Source: an uncultured Burkholderiales Genera incertae sedis bacterium
Lineage (GTDB): Bacteria > Pseudomonadota > Gammaproteobacteria > Burkholderiales > Eutrophovitaceae
Direction: 5' to 3'
Assembly: GCA_905479505.1 (NCBI GenBank)
Contig: CAJQMS010000098.1
Coordinates: forward strand, 1 to 7,133
DNA length: 7,133 nucleotides
Shown here piece by piece: positions 1 through 6,677 of this stretch (its first letter is position 1; every line of letters starts with the position of its first letter). Made by a program: the position numbers and the translations under genes. Under the pieces are notes generated by a model. It saw nothing but the letters and a program-made list of their open reading frames with translations, had not been told where the DNA came from and did no database searches.

Positions 1-375
1 AGCATCCTCAATGGAAAGGCCCGTTCGCTCTGGACCAAAAACGATCGCTACGTCCCCCTCGATTGTTTTTTTAGTAAAGGATGCAGCAACCTCTCTGGGG
101 GACCAGATTTGATGACTTAAATCGCGGTGTCGAGCCGTCGCTGCTACTGAAAATACAGTTCCATTTAGGGCTTCCTCCAAAGAGTGACAGACTCTGGCAT
201 TGTCCAGAACATCGCTCGCACCGACGGAAAGCGCCTTGGCATCATTGTGGGGAAAAGCTTTAGGTTCGACTAAATATAAACGTTGCAATCCCATCGTTTT
301 CATTGCTCTAGCAGCCGAGCCGATATTTCCGGGATGGCTCGGGGCAACAAGAATTATTCTTACTCTGTTAAACAT
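1..375 (-). CDS. trmJ: TrmJ, tRNA (cytidine/uridine-2'-O-)-methyltransferase, N-terminal part (cut by window edge)
   Basis: Family role: SAM-dependent 2'-O-methylation of the nucleotide at position 32 of several tRNAs, by a cytoplasmic SPOUT (trefoil-knot) enzyme. The 125 codons seen here are open and in frame to the left edge; the family is about 245 residues, so the knot's end and the C-terminal extension lie outside. Visible signs are the N-terminal segment PSHPGNIGSAARAMKTMG (residues 12-29), including Arg23, which aligns with the catalytic Arg23 of E. coli TrmJ, and FGPERTGL (113-120), the SAM-knot loop that reads FGRERVGL in E. coli. The ATG at 375 is chosen because the next upstream in-frame codons offer only a CTG before a stop, and the family starts here. 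The Shine-Dalgarno sequence is weak. The gene is divergent from suhB, the usual gammaproteobacterial arrangement. Confidence 0.95.
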   Translation of the reverse strand, partial: MFNRVRIILVAPSHPGNIGSAARAMKTMGLQRLYLVEPKAFPHNDAKALSVGASDVLDNARVCHSLEEALNGTVFSVAATARHRDLSHQIWSPREVAASFTKKTIEGDVAIVFGPERTGLSIEDA

Positions 376-418
376 ATCGCACAGTTTACTATTACTAGAA
401 AATCAAATTAATCGCACC

Positions 419-446
419 ATTTTATATTTTTCCGTATGACGTACAA
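419..446 (-). promoter_or_regulatory. Candidate sigma-70 promoter for trmJ
   Basis: Read on the minus strand, TTGTAC (446-441, three of six matches to the -35 consensus) and TAAAAT (424-419, five of six to the -10) are separated by 16 bases. Transcription would start near 412, giving a leader of about 37 bases before the trmJ ATG. The -35 box touches the -35 box proposed for suhB on the other strand. This is a consensus match by eye in AT-rich DNA, so it is only suggestive. Confidence 0.3.
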
Positions 447-465
447 CACGACTTTAATTTAGAAT
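436..465 (+). promoter_or_regulatory. Candidate sigma-70 promoter for suhB
   Basis: ATGACG (436-441, four of six to the -35 consensus) and TAGAAT (460-465, five of six to the -10) are separated by 18 bases. The predicted start near 472 would give a short leader of about 31 bases that begins almost directly with the boxA-like element at 474-486. The location, in the divergent trmJ/suhB intergenic region, and the good -10 box support it. No experimental start site is known to me. Confidence 0.45.
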
Positions 466-473
466 AACGACTT

Positions 474-496
474 CGTTCTTTAAACATACTTGAGAG
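474..496 (+). promoter_or_regulatory. boxA-like element and adjoining Shine-Dalgarno in the suhB leader
   Basis: The leader contains CGTTCTTTAAACA (474-486). This matches the boxA core of E. coli rRNA leaders (CGCTCTTTAACA-like) except for one C-to-T change and one extra A. Five bases later comes GAGAG (492-496), a Shine-Dalgarno sequence six bases before the suhB ATG. In E. coli, boxA RNA is bound by NusB/NusE(S10), with SuhB part of the complex, and a boxA in the suhB leader has been reported to mediate autoregulation. The position here, beside the ribosome binding site, fits a translational block when Nus factors occupy boxA. The match is seen; the regulation is inferred by homology. Confidence 0.6.
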
Positions 497-502
497 ATCA
501 CT

Positions 503-1294
503 ATGAATCCAATGTTAGGCTTCGCGGTTAAAGCTGCACGGCGCGCTGGAGATATTATCAACCGTGCTGCCGAGAACATCGAGCAGTTAACAGTCCAGCA
601 CAAAACCAAAAATGACCTAGTTAGCGAAGTAGATCGAGCTGCAGAGGCCGAAATCATAAATTCCCTCAAAAATGTTTATCCAGAACACGCATTTTTAGCG
701 GAAGAGTCGGGTCGCACTGGGAGCTCCGACTTTGAATGGATAATCGACCCACTCGATGGTACAACCAATTTTTTGCATGGATTTCCCGTATACGGAGTCT
801 CTATTGCTTTGGCGTACAAAAAACAGTTGCAGGTAGCTGTTGTATTCGATCCTTGTAGAAACGATCTTTATACAGCATCAAGAGGAGCTGGCGCGTACCT
901 AAACGAAAAACGAATACGTGTTTCCAAGAGAGACAAATTGATTGATTGCTTAATAGGAACGGGGTTTCCCTTTAAGGCGAATTCGGACATTGAAACATAT
1001 GCAGAAATGTTCAAAACGGTCGCATTAAATACTGCAGGTATTCGACGGCCAGGGGCAGCAGCATTAGATTTGGCAAACGTTGCCGCGGGAAGATTAGATG
1101 GTTTCTGGGAAATAGGTTTATCGCCTTGGGACATGGCAGCAGGCGCCTTACTAATTAAAGAGGCTGGGGGCTTGGTGGGTGACCTTGAAGGTGAAGACCA
1201 ATACCTAGAAACCGGAAAAATTATCGCAGGAAACCCAAAAATTTTTGCGCAAATGTTATCTGCACTGAGGCCTCATTCGAAAAAATTAACATAA
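503..1294 (+). CDS. suhB: SuhB, inositol-1-monophosphatase family / Nus-complex factor
   Basis: Mg2+-dependent phosphatase of the inositol monophosphatase family. In E. coli, SuhB also joins the Nus-factor complex that supports transcription and folding of rRNA, and that role is probably the important one here by orthology. The length of 263 residues is close to E. coli's 267. Metal-site motifs are intact: Glu67-Glu68 in LAEESG, then IDPLDGTTNF (81-90) with Asp82 and Asp85 and, near the end, SPWDMAAG (207-214) with Asp210, followed by KEAGG. The segment around 181-190 (RRPGAAALDL) matches the conserved RxxGSAALDL region. The start MNPML mirrors E. coli MHPML, and GAGAG lies six bases upstream. 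It is divergent from trmJ and 101 bases ahead of mutS on the same strand. I see no clear terminator or strong promoter in that gap, so read-through into mutS is possible. Confidence 0.96.
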   Translation: MNPMLGFAVKAARRAGDIINRAAENIEQLTVQHKTKNDLVSEVDRAAEAEIINSLKNVYPEHAFLAEESGRTGSSDFEWIIDPLDGTTNFLHGFPVYGVSIALAYKKQLQVAVVFDPCRNDLYTASRGAGAYLNEKRIRVSKRDKLIDCLIGTGFPFKANSDIETYAEMFKTVALNTAGIRRPGAAALDLANVAAGRLDGFWEIGLSPWDMAAGALLIKEAGGLVGDLEGEDQYLETGKIIAGNPKIFAQMLSALRPHSKKLT

Positions 1295-1395
1295 CCCAGA
1301 GGTACAAAAAATTCACGTTTATGGCAGGATAGGCGTCATAGTCCGTTAATTGATTTAAGATTTTTGAACAAAGCGAGACAGAGACCCCCTGACCA

Positions 1396-4026
1396 ATGAC
1401 GAATATCCCCGCACAAGCTAAGTCTCAGAACAACTCCTCAAAAAACCTTAAAGTCTCACCACACACCCCAATGATGCGTCAATATCTCCGCATCAAGGCT
1501 GATCATCCGGATAAATTTTTGTTCTACCGAATGGGTGATTTCTATGAGCTATTTTTCGACGACGCCGAGCGTGCTGCCAGAATACTCGGAATCACACTGA
1601 CCTCTCGCGGCACTTCGGCCGGCCAACCAATAAAAATGGCTGGTGTTCCTCATCACGCCGCAGAACAATATCTGGCGAAGTTAGTTAAATCAGGCGAATC
1701 AATTGCCATTTGCGAACAAACGGGAGACCCTGCGACCGCTAAAGGACCTGTCGAAAGAAAGGTCGTTAGGGTAGTAACTCCGGGTACGCTATCAGACGCA
1801 GCTTTGATGTCTGAAAAACACGAAAATTATGTATTAAGCTTCTATCAAAGAGAGAAGACTTGGGGATTGGCTTGGCTTTCGATCTCAGCTGGAAAATTAC
1901 GCGTTAAAGAAAGCGCCTCACTCTCAGTAATTGATGAGATTGCACGACTGCAACCATCTGAAATTATTGCTCCGGATGGGGCAGTCTTTATTGGCATCGA
2001 TCAAATAAAAACCAGAATCCAACGATTACCAATTTGGCATTTTGACGAAGACGTCACCCGAAAGGCATTGTGCGAGCACCTTAACGTAAAAGATTTACGC
2101 GGTTTTGGTTGTGACGATTCGGTCTGTGCAGTGTCGGCAGCAGGCGCACTACTCGCTTACGCCCAAAGTACCCAGGCGCAACCGTTATCCCACATTACGA
2201 CTATTGGCCTTGAACGCGATGACGATTTTATACAACTCGACATGGCGACTCGAAAGAATCTTGAGATCAATACAACGCTTCAAGGAGAAAATAGTCCCAC
2301 ACTTCTCTCATCTTTGGATCAAACAATCACCAGCATGGGCTCCCGGTGGATACAACATGCGATCAATCATCCCCTTTTTAATCACAACGACATCAAAGAA
2401 CGTCATGCTGTAGTGGGATGGTTAGTTGCGCAGGAGAATCAAGAAACACTGGCGAGAATGAGACAAATATTTGCGTCAATATCCGATATAGAGCGAATCA
2501 ATACGCGTATCACGCTTAGAAGTGCACGACCCAGAGATCTCTCCGGTTTAAGAGATTCACTTCAGCAAACGCCGAAACTGCAGGAACTGATTAACGAACC
2601 CGACTTACCTTTATTGCGCTCCCTGACGAATGATCTGCGATGCGACAACAAAATTACAGACAAACTAAACCAGGCCATTCAAAGTGAACCGGCCAGCGTT
2701 TTAACGGAGGGTGGTGTCATCAACGATGGTTACGACACTGAACTGGATTCGCTTAGGTCGATACAAAACGATTGTGGTGCTTTTTTAATAGAGCTCGAGC
2801 AAAGAGAAAAAGAAAAAACAGGAATCTCCAATCTCAAGGTCGAATTTAATCGAGTGCATGGATTTTATATCGAAGTCTCTAAATCTAACGCAAGCTCGGT
2901 GCCCGATACTTACAAAAGAAGACAAACTCTCAAAAATGCTGAGCGATTTATTACTCCGGAGCTTAAGGAATTCGAAGACAAAGCACTATCAGCAAAAGAG
3001 CGGGCTTTGAAACGTGAAAGATATTTGTATGAGGAGCTCATTGGGATACTTCAAAGCTATCAAGATGAGATTCAACAAGTCGCGCAATCTATCGCTCAAC
3101 TTGATGGGTTAGGCAGCTTTGCTCAAATTGCAATGGACCAGGACTATGTGGCACCTAAATTGGTTACGGGTAATGAGATAAGTATTGTGAACGGCCGGCA
3201 TCCTGTTGTCGAAACTCAAATTAATAATTTCATCTCGAATAACTTGGAAATGAGCATCACTAGAAGGATGCTAGTTATAACCGGCCCGAACATGGGGGGT
3301 AAATCAACTTACATGCGTCAATGTGCGCTCATCGTGTTGCTCGCCCACGCCGGCAGCTTCGTCCCAGCGCGGTCAGCTATCATTGGTCGATTCGATCAGA
3401 TTTTTACAAGAATCGGTGCGTCTGATAATCTATCCGGGGGGCAATCAACCTTTATGGTGGAGATGTCAGAGGCGGCTAATATCCTTAACAATGCGACTGA
3501 AAATAGTCTCGTACTGATGGATGAGATAGGCCGAGGAACCTCGACTTATGATGGCCTTGCCTTGGCCTTTTCAATCGCTCGATATTTAGCTAAGCACAAT
3601 GCTAGCCTGACGTTATTTGCTACCCACTACTTTGAACTCACTGGTTTATCAGCTGAGATACAAGAGATAGAGAATATTCATGTATCCGCCGTAGAACACA
3701 AAGACAACATTATCTTTCTACACAGCGTCTCTGAAGGGCCGGCGTCCCAAAGCTATGGGATTCAAGTTGCCCAACTGGCAGGGGTTCCAAAAGAAGTGGT
3801 TGCCGCGGCAAAGCGAGAAATAAAATTACTCGAGGCTAAAGGCCAACGCAGTTCAGCCCAACCTGATTTATTTGATAAAAATAATGCTTGTCAGACTGAT
3901 CGCGTGAACCCTAAAAATCCACTTTGGGAACGTCTTTCAGAAATTGAACCCAACGAGCTCACACCAAAAAAAGCGCTCGATCTCATCTTTGAACTTTTTG
4001 AAATGCAGGAACGCAAAACCCCATAA
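1396..4026 (+). CDS. mutS: MutS, DNA mismatch recognition ATPase
   Basis: MutS binds mismatches and small loops in new DNA and, on ATP binding, recruits MutL to start repair. All landmarks are present in its 876 residues (E. coli 853). The mismatch-wedge Phe49 and Glu51 lie in GDFYELF. The Walker A motif GPNMGGKST is at 630-638, the signature region SDNLSGGQST at 676-685, Walker B LVLMDEIGRGTS at 705-716 with Asp709/Glu710, and His744 in FATHYFEL. Near the C-terminus, QPDLF (822-826) fits the beta-clamp-binding pentapeptide. The tail from about 841 (NPLWERL to FELFEM) resembles the tetramerisation helices. The ATG is fixed by a TGA immediately upstream in frame (1390-1392). It gives a polar N-terminal tail about 13 residues longer than in E. 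coli. The Shine-Dalgarno is poor. The gene converges on selO. Confidence 0.98.
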   Translation: MTNIPAQAKSQNNSSKNLKVSPHTPMMRQYLRIKADHPDKFLFYRMGDFYELFFDDAERAARILGITLTSRGTSAGQPIKMAGVPHHAAEQYLAKLVKSGESIAICEQTGDPATAKGPVERKVVRVVTPGTLSDAALMSEKHENYVLSFYQREKTWGLAWLSISAGKLRVKESASLSVIDEIARLQPSEIIAPDGAVFIGIDQIKTRIQRLPIWHFDEDVTRKALCEHLNVKDLRGFGCDDSVCAVSAAGALLAYAQSTQAQPLSHITTIGLERDDDFIQLDMATRKNLEINTTLQGENSPTLLSSLDQTITSMGSRWIQHAINHPLFNHNDIKERHAVVGWLVAQENQETLARMRQIFASISDIERINTRITLRSARPRDLSGLRDSLQQTPKLQELINEPDLPLLRSLTNDLRCDNKITDKLNQAIQSEPASVLTEGGVINDGYDTELDSLRSIQNDCGAFLIELEQREKEKTGISNLKVEFNRVHGFYIEVSKSNASSVPDTYKRRQTLKNAERFITPELKEFEDKALSAKERALKRERYLYEELIGILQSYQDEIQQVAQSIAQLDGLGSFAQIAMDQDYVAPKLVTGNEISIVNGRHPVVETQINNFISNNLEMSITRRMLVITGPNMGGKSTYMRQCALIVLLAHAGSFVPARSAIIGRFDQIFTRIGASDNLSGGQSTFMVEMSEAANILNNATENSLVLMDEIGRGTSTYDGLALAFSIARYLAKHNASLTLFATHYFELTGLSAEIQEIENIHVSAVEHKDNIIFLHSVSEGPASQSYGIQVAQLAGVPKEVVAAAKREIKLLEAKGQRSSAQPDLFDKNNACQTDRVNPKNPLWERLSEIEPNELTPKKALDLIFELFEMQERKTP

Positions 4027-4055
4027 TCACTTATATAGAATCGCGAGTGACGTAG

Positions 4056-5522
4056 CTAAGTACCACAAAAAGTAACATGAGGCTTCGCGTCAAGGGGCGC
4101 AGAGATTGCGTAATCATCACATCCCGCCTGCTCGTCGTAAGGCTCAGTAACCAGCTCCAGCATCTTGGTAAACGGCCCTAAATCACTATGGTTCACCGCA
4201 GCATCTAAAGCTTCTTCCATCTTGTGATTACGGGGAATATAAATGGGATTCACAGAGTTCATTGCCTGTACACACTGCTCTCGGCTGGTGCCATTAGCTT
4301 CCAATCTTTTTTCCCAAACCATCAGCCATTCCTCTAGCGCTTTTAAGTCACTGAATTGCCCTATTAGCTGTGATTTGTCTCCCTCAAGCGCTAGCGCTAA
4401 ATGTCGAAACACCGTTGTAAAATCAGCCTTGCTTCGTTCCATCAATACAAGTAATTGATCAATGAGATCCGCGTCACCGTCGACGACTGACGTGAGCCCG
4501 ATTTTCTTAGTCATATTTTCAAGCCAATAATCCCTGTAGCGGTTGTTGAACTCGTCGAGTTCATTAACAAACCTCTGGACAACGGCCTCTTGATCTTCTT
4601 TGTGCAAAGGGATCAACGCCTTCGCAAGCTGAGCTAAATTCCATTGACCGATTTTAGGCTGGTTTTGGTAAGCATAGCGACCATGCTGGTCGATAGAGCT
4701 AAACACAGTCGAGGGCACATATCGATCTATAAAAGCACAAGGCCCATAGTCGATCGTTTCGCCAGATATCGCCATGTTATCTGTATTCATGACCCCGTGG
4801 ATAAAGCCGATACTCATCCAGTCTGCAATCAATTTAGCTTGACTTGAGAGCACTTCTTTAAAAAAATTTAAATATTGATCACTGGAATGTCTAACATTCG
4901 GAAAATGTCTCTCGATGGCATAGTCGGATAACTTCTTGACCTGATCCCATTCTCCTCTCGCAGCGAAAAACTCAAAGGTCCCAACTCTCATATGGCTGGA
5001 CGAGACTCGTGTCAAAATGGCCCTAGGCTTTAATTCCTCCCTGGCGACCCAATCATCGGTCCCGATGACAGCCAAGGCGCGAGTAGTCTTAACTCCTAAA
5101 GAGAACATCGCCTCACTCACTAGATACTCACGTAGCACGGGACCTAGAGCGGCCTTACCATCACCTCCACGGGAATATGGAGTTCTTCCCGAACCTTTCA
5201 ACTGTATATCCCGACGTTTTCCAAATCGGTCGACCAGTTCGCCAAGAAGGAGCGCCCGTCCATCACCCAATTGCGAACTAAACTGACCGAATTGGTGACC
5301 TGCATATACCTGGGCGATGGGCTTACAATTATCCGGCAATGCGTTTCCTGAAAACATTGAAACTCCGACATCCCCAAGGAGTAACTCGTAATCTATTCCG
5401 AGATCGTGAACGAGAGACTTATTCAACTGAAGCAGCTGGGGGGATGAACACACTTCAGGTTCGCAGTGCTGGTAACAGCCACTTAGCTCGTTCACAAAGC
5501 TATGGGTAAAGTTAACAGTCAC
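4056..5522 (-). CDS. selO: SelO/YdiU, protein adenylyltransferase (pseudokinase fold)
   Basis: SelO binds ATP in a flipped orientation and transfers AMP to Ser, Thr or Tyr of target proteins. In bacteria this is linked to redox and oxidative-stress responses. The 488 residues are near the usual length. Diagnostic segments are GQFSSQLGDGRA (79-90) with Arg89, QLKGSGRTPYSRGGDGK (107-123) with Lys109, HGVMNTDN (242-249) with Asp248 and Asn249, and DYGPCAFID (258-266) with Asp258. These align, at a constant offset of four, with R93, K113, D252, N253 and D262 of Pseudomonas syringae SelO, so catalysis should be intact. The protein ends in TFCGT. Cys486, third from the end, occupies the selenocysteine position of animal SelO. 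The start is GTG at 5522, matching the family N-terminus (MT-x-NFTHSF), with only a weak GAG upstream. The gene converges on mutS with 29 bases between stops. I see no convincing terminator there. Confidence 0.96.
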   Translation of the reverse strand: MTVNFTHSFVNELSGCYQHCEPEVCSSPQLLQLNKSLVHDLGIDYELLLGDVGVSMFSGNALPDNCKPIAQVYAGHQFGQFSSQLGDGRALLLGELVDRFGKRRDIQLKGSGRTPYSRGGDGKAALGPVLREYLVSEAMFSLGVKTTRALAVIGTDDWVAREELKPRAILTRVSSSHMRVGTFEFFAARGEWDQVKKLSDYAIERHFPNVRHSSDQYLNFFKEVLSSQAKLIADWMSIGFIHGVMNTDNMAISGETIDYGPCAFIDRYVPSTVFSSIDQHGRYAYQNQPKIGQWNLAQLAKALIPLHKEDQEAVVQRFVNELDEFNNRYRDYWLENMTKKIGLTSVVDGDADLIDQLLVLMERSKADFTTVFRHLALALEGDKSQLIGQFSDLKALEEWLMVWEKRLEANGTSREQCVQAMNSVNPIYIPRNHKMEEALDAAVNHSDLGPFTKMLELVTEPYDEQAGCDDYAISAPLDAKPHVTFCGT

Positions 5523-5619
5523 GCGAACTCAAAAACAAATAATTGTTAAATATTTCGTATTCTTTTTCTATTCCGTAAAACACAAGATTCTTAAACGCAG
5601 CAATGTGAAGAATTATCAA

Positions 5620-6645
5620 TTATTGGGTATTTCTTAGGGATTTTATTTTTTGTGCAAGCTGAACCATCGCTAGAGCATAATTGTTGCTCGGATTATATCG
5701 CGTGATGACATAGAAATTCTTTAACGACATCCAATACTCTAAACCGTCTTCCCCTTCCAATTCAAAAAGTCCGACAGGAACATCATCTTCCAAATCGTAA
5801 CTTTCTTTCACCCCAAACGCTTTCAATTGCCCATAGGTGCGATTTGGCTTTGATTTCCCAGCAGCTGAGGCTAATTGATCAGGTTCGCCGGAATTGACCT
5901 GAAACACAATAGGCGCTCCCCTTTTCCAGCCGTGCCTCTTCAAGTAGTTACTCGCACTACCAATAGCATCAGCTACACTATTCTCTAAATCCGCTTTTCC
6001 ATCACCATCAAAGTCGATTGCATATTCACGGTAGCTTGAAGGCATAAACTGGGCGATACCAATAGCTCCGGCAAAAGAACCTTTAATTTCCTCGGGACTG
6101 ATATTGTTTTCCCTCGCCAGCACGAGGAACTCCCCAAACTCTTTTAAAAAGTAACTATTCCGTCTCTCACCAAAAAAACCTAATGTATAAAAGGCATCAA
6201 GAATTCTAAATTCTCCTGTATAGGTCCCGTAATTTGTTTCGATACCAATGAGCGCAGTGATGATATCTTGAGGGATGCCGAACACTTCCTCAGCCCTAGC
6301 TAAAGTTTCAGAATGCTTATTCCAAAATTTCACTCCCTCTTTTTCTCGCCACTCAGTAACATAGAGTTTTCTAAAAAAACTCCACGGCTTCGACGTAGCC
6401 GGCTTGGTGAAAGCATTCAGGATGCCGTCCTTCTTCTTGGCTTCGCCAATAAGCGCTCTTAGATATTCCTCTGAAAACTGGTGCTCAGTCACCATATCGT
6501 CTATAAATTTTGACACCTTATGGTCGATATCGTGATCATGATTTTCGTGAGCGATCGCAGGGCAAGAGATTATGAAGGCTATTAACCCCAAGAAAATCGA
6601 CAGGTTTCGTTTGAATTGCAAAAAAGAAAAATTAATCAAGAACAC
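5620..6645 (-). CDS. mltB: MltB-family lytic murein transglycosylase (GH103)
   Basis: Cleaves the MurNAc-GlcNAc bond of peptidoglycan with formation of 1,6-anhydro-MurNAc, in the periplasm or at the outer membrane. Its 341 residues (E. coli MltB 361) contain ALIGIETNYG (131-140) with catalytic Glu136. Next come GAIGIAQFMPSSY (193-205) and an EF-hand-like loop DFDGDGKADLEN (211-222), as in E. coli Slt35, where it binds calcium. The family match ends in YNPSNNYALAMVQLA. The N-terminus has a basic stretch (Lys12-Arg13), a hydrophobic core (about 15-27) and two possible processing sites: lipobox IISC (25-28) or signal peptidase I after AIA (30-32). A His/Asp-rich mature start follows (HENHDHD). 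The GTG start at 6645 is the most upstream possible; TTG at 6639 or 6621 are alternatives. The gene lies 32 bases after ccmI, so it may be cotranscribed with ccm genes. MltB subfamily membership is firm; orthology to E. coli mltB itself is likely but not proven. Confidence 0.92.
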   Translation of the reverse strand: MFLINFSFLQFKRNLSIFLGLIAFIISCPAIAHENHDHDIDHKVSKFIDDMVTEHQFSEEYLRALIGEAKKKDGILNAFTKPATSKPWSFFRKLYVTEWREKEGVKFWNKHSETLARAEEVFGIPQDIITALIGIETNYGTYTGEFRILDAFYTLGFFGERRNSYFLKEFGEFLVLARENNISPEEIKGSFAGAIGIAQFMPSSYREYAIDFDGDGKADLENSVADAIGSASNYLKRHGWKRGAPIVFQVNSGEPDQLASAAGKSKPNRTYGQLKAFGVKESYDLEDDVPVGLFELEGEDGLEYWMSLKNFYVITRYNPSNNYALAMVQLAQKIKSLRNTQ

Positions 6646-6648
6646 CTC
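6637..6648 (-). promoter_or_regulatory. Shine-Dalgarno that bears on the mltB start choice
   Basis: On the minus strand the sequence reads CTCGAGGTGTTCTTG. The only good Shine-Dalgarno, GAGG (6648-6645), overlaps the GTG start at 6645. It sits five bases before an in-frame TTG (6639-6637), the third codon of the longest frame. A ribosome using GAGG would therefore favour TTG at 6639 over GTG. An in-frame TAA at 6660-6658 excludes any start further upstream. The two options differ by only two residues in the signal peptide. Confidence 0.45.
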
Positions 6649-6677
6649 GAGGCTAAATTAGATATGGGAATTGTCCT

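Noticed and set aside
81..439. Short plus-strand reading frames at 81-263 and 200-439
   Set aside because: They lie opposite trmJ, whose protein is clearly conserved. They have no recognisable product or ribosome binding site, and the second runs over the promoter region.
454..1134. Minus-strand reading frames at 454-669 and 868-1134
   Set aside because: They are antisense to suhB and resemble nothing known; the first also runs through the suhB leader and promoter.
1295..1395. Promoter for mutS in the suhB-mutS gap (for example TTCACG with CATAGT, or TAAGAT as a -10)
   Set aside because: The best pairings have a 19-base spacer or only one recognisable box, so none is good enough to list.
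2105..3517. Alternative-frame plus-strand reading frames inside mutS (2105-2413, 3323-3517)
   Set aside because: They are out-of-frame shadows of the strongly conserved MutS coding sequence, with no independent support.
4028..4045. Possible terminator hairpin between the converging mutS and selO genes (TCACT ... AGTGA)
   Set aside because: The stem is only five base pairs with a loop of about 14 bases, and no T-run follows in either direction.
4387..4398. Perfect 12-base palindrome AGCGCTAGCGCT
   Set aside because: It lies inside selO and is explained by repeated Leu-Ala codons (LALAL); there is no second copy or other sign of a binding site.
4243..5286. Plus-strand reading frames opposite selO (4243-4458, 4644-4847, 5017-5286)
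   Set aside because: They are antisense shadows; the SelO motifs on the other strand account for the coding signal.
5590..5618. Inverted repeat ATTCTT/AAGAAT just downstream of mltB
   Set aside because: It is a six-pair AT-rich stem with a 15-base loop and no T tail, expected by chance in this AT-rich gap.
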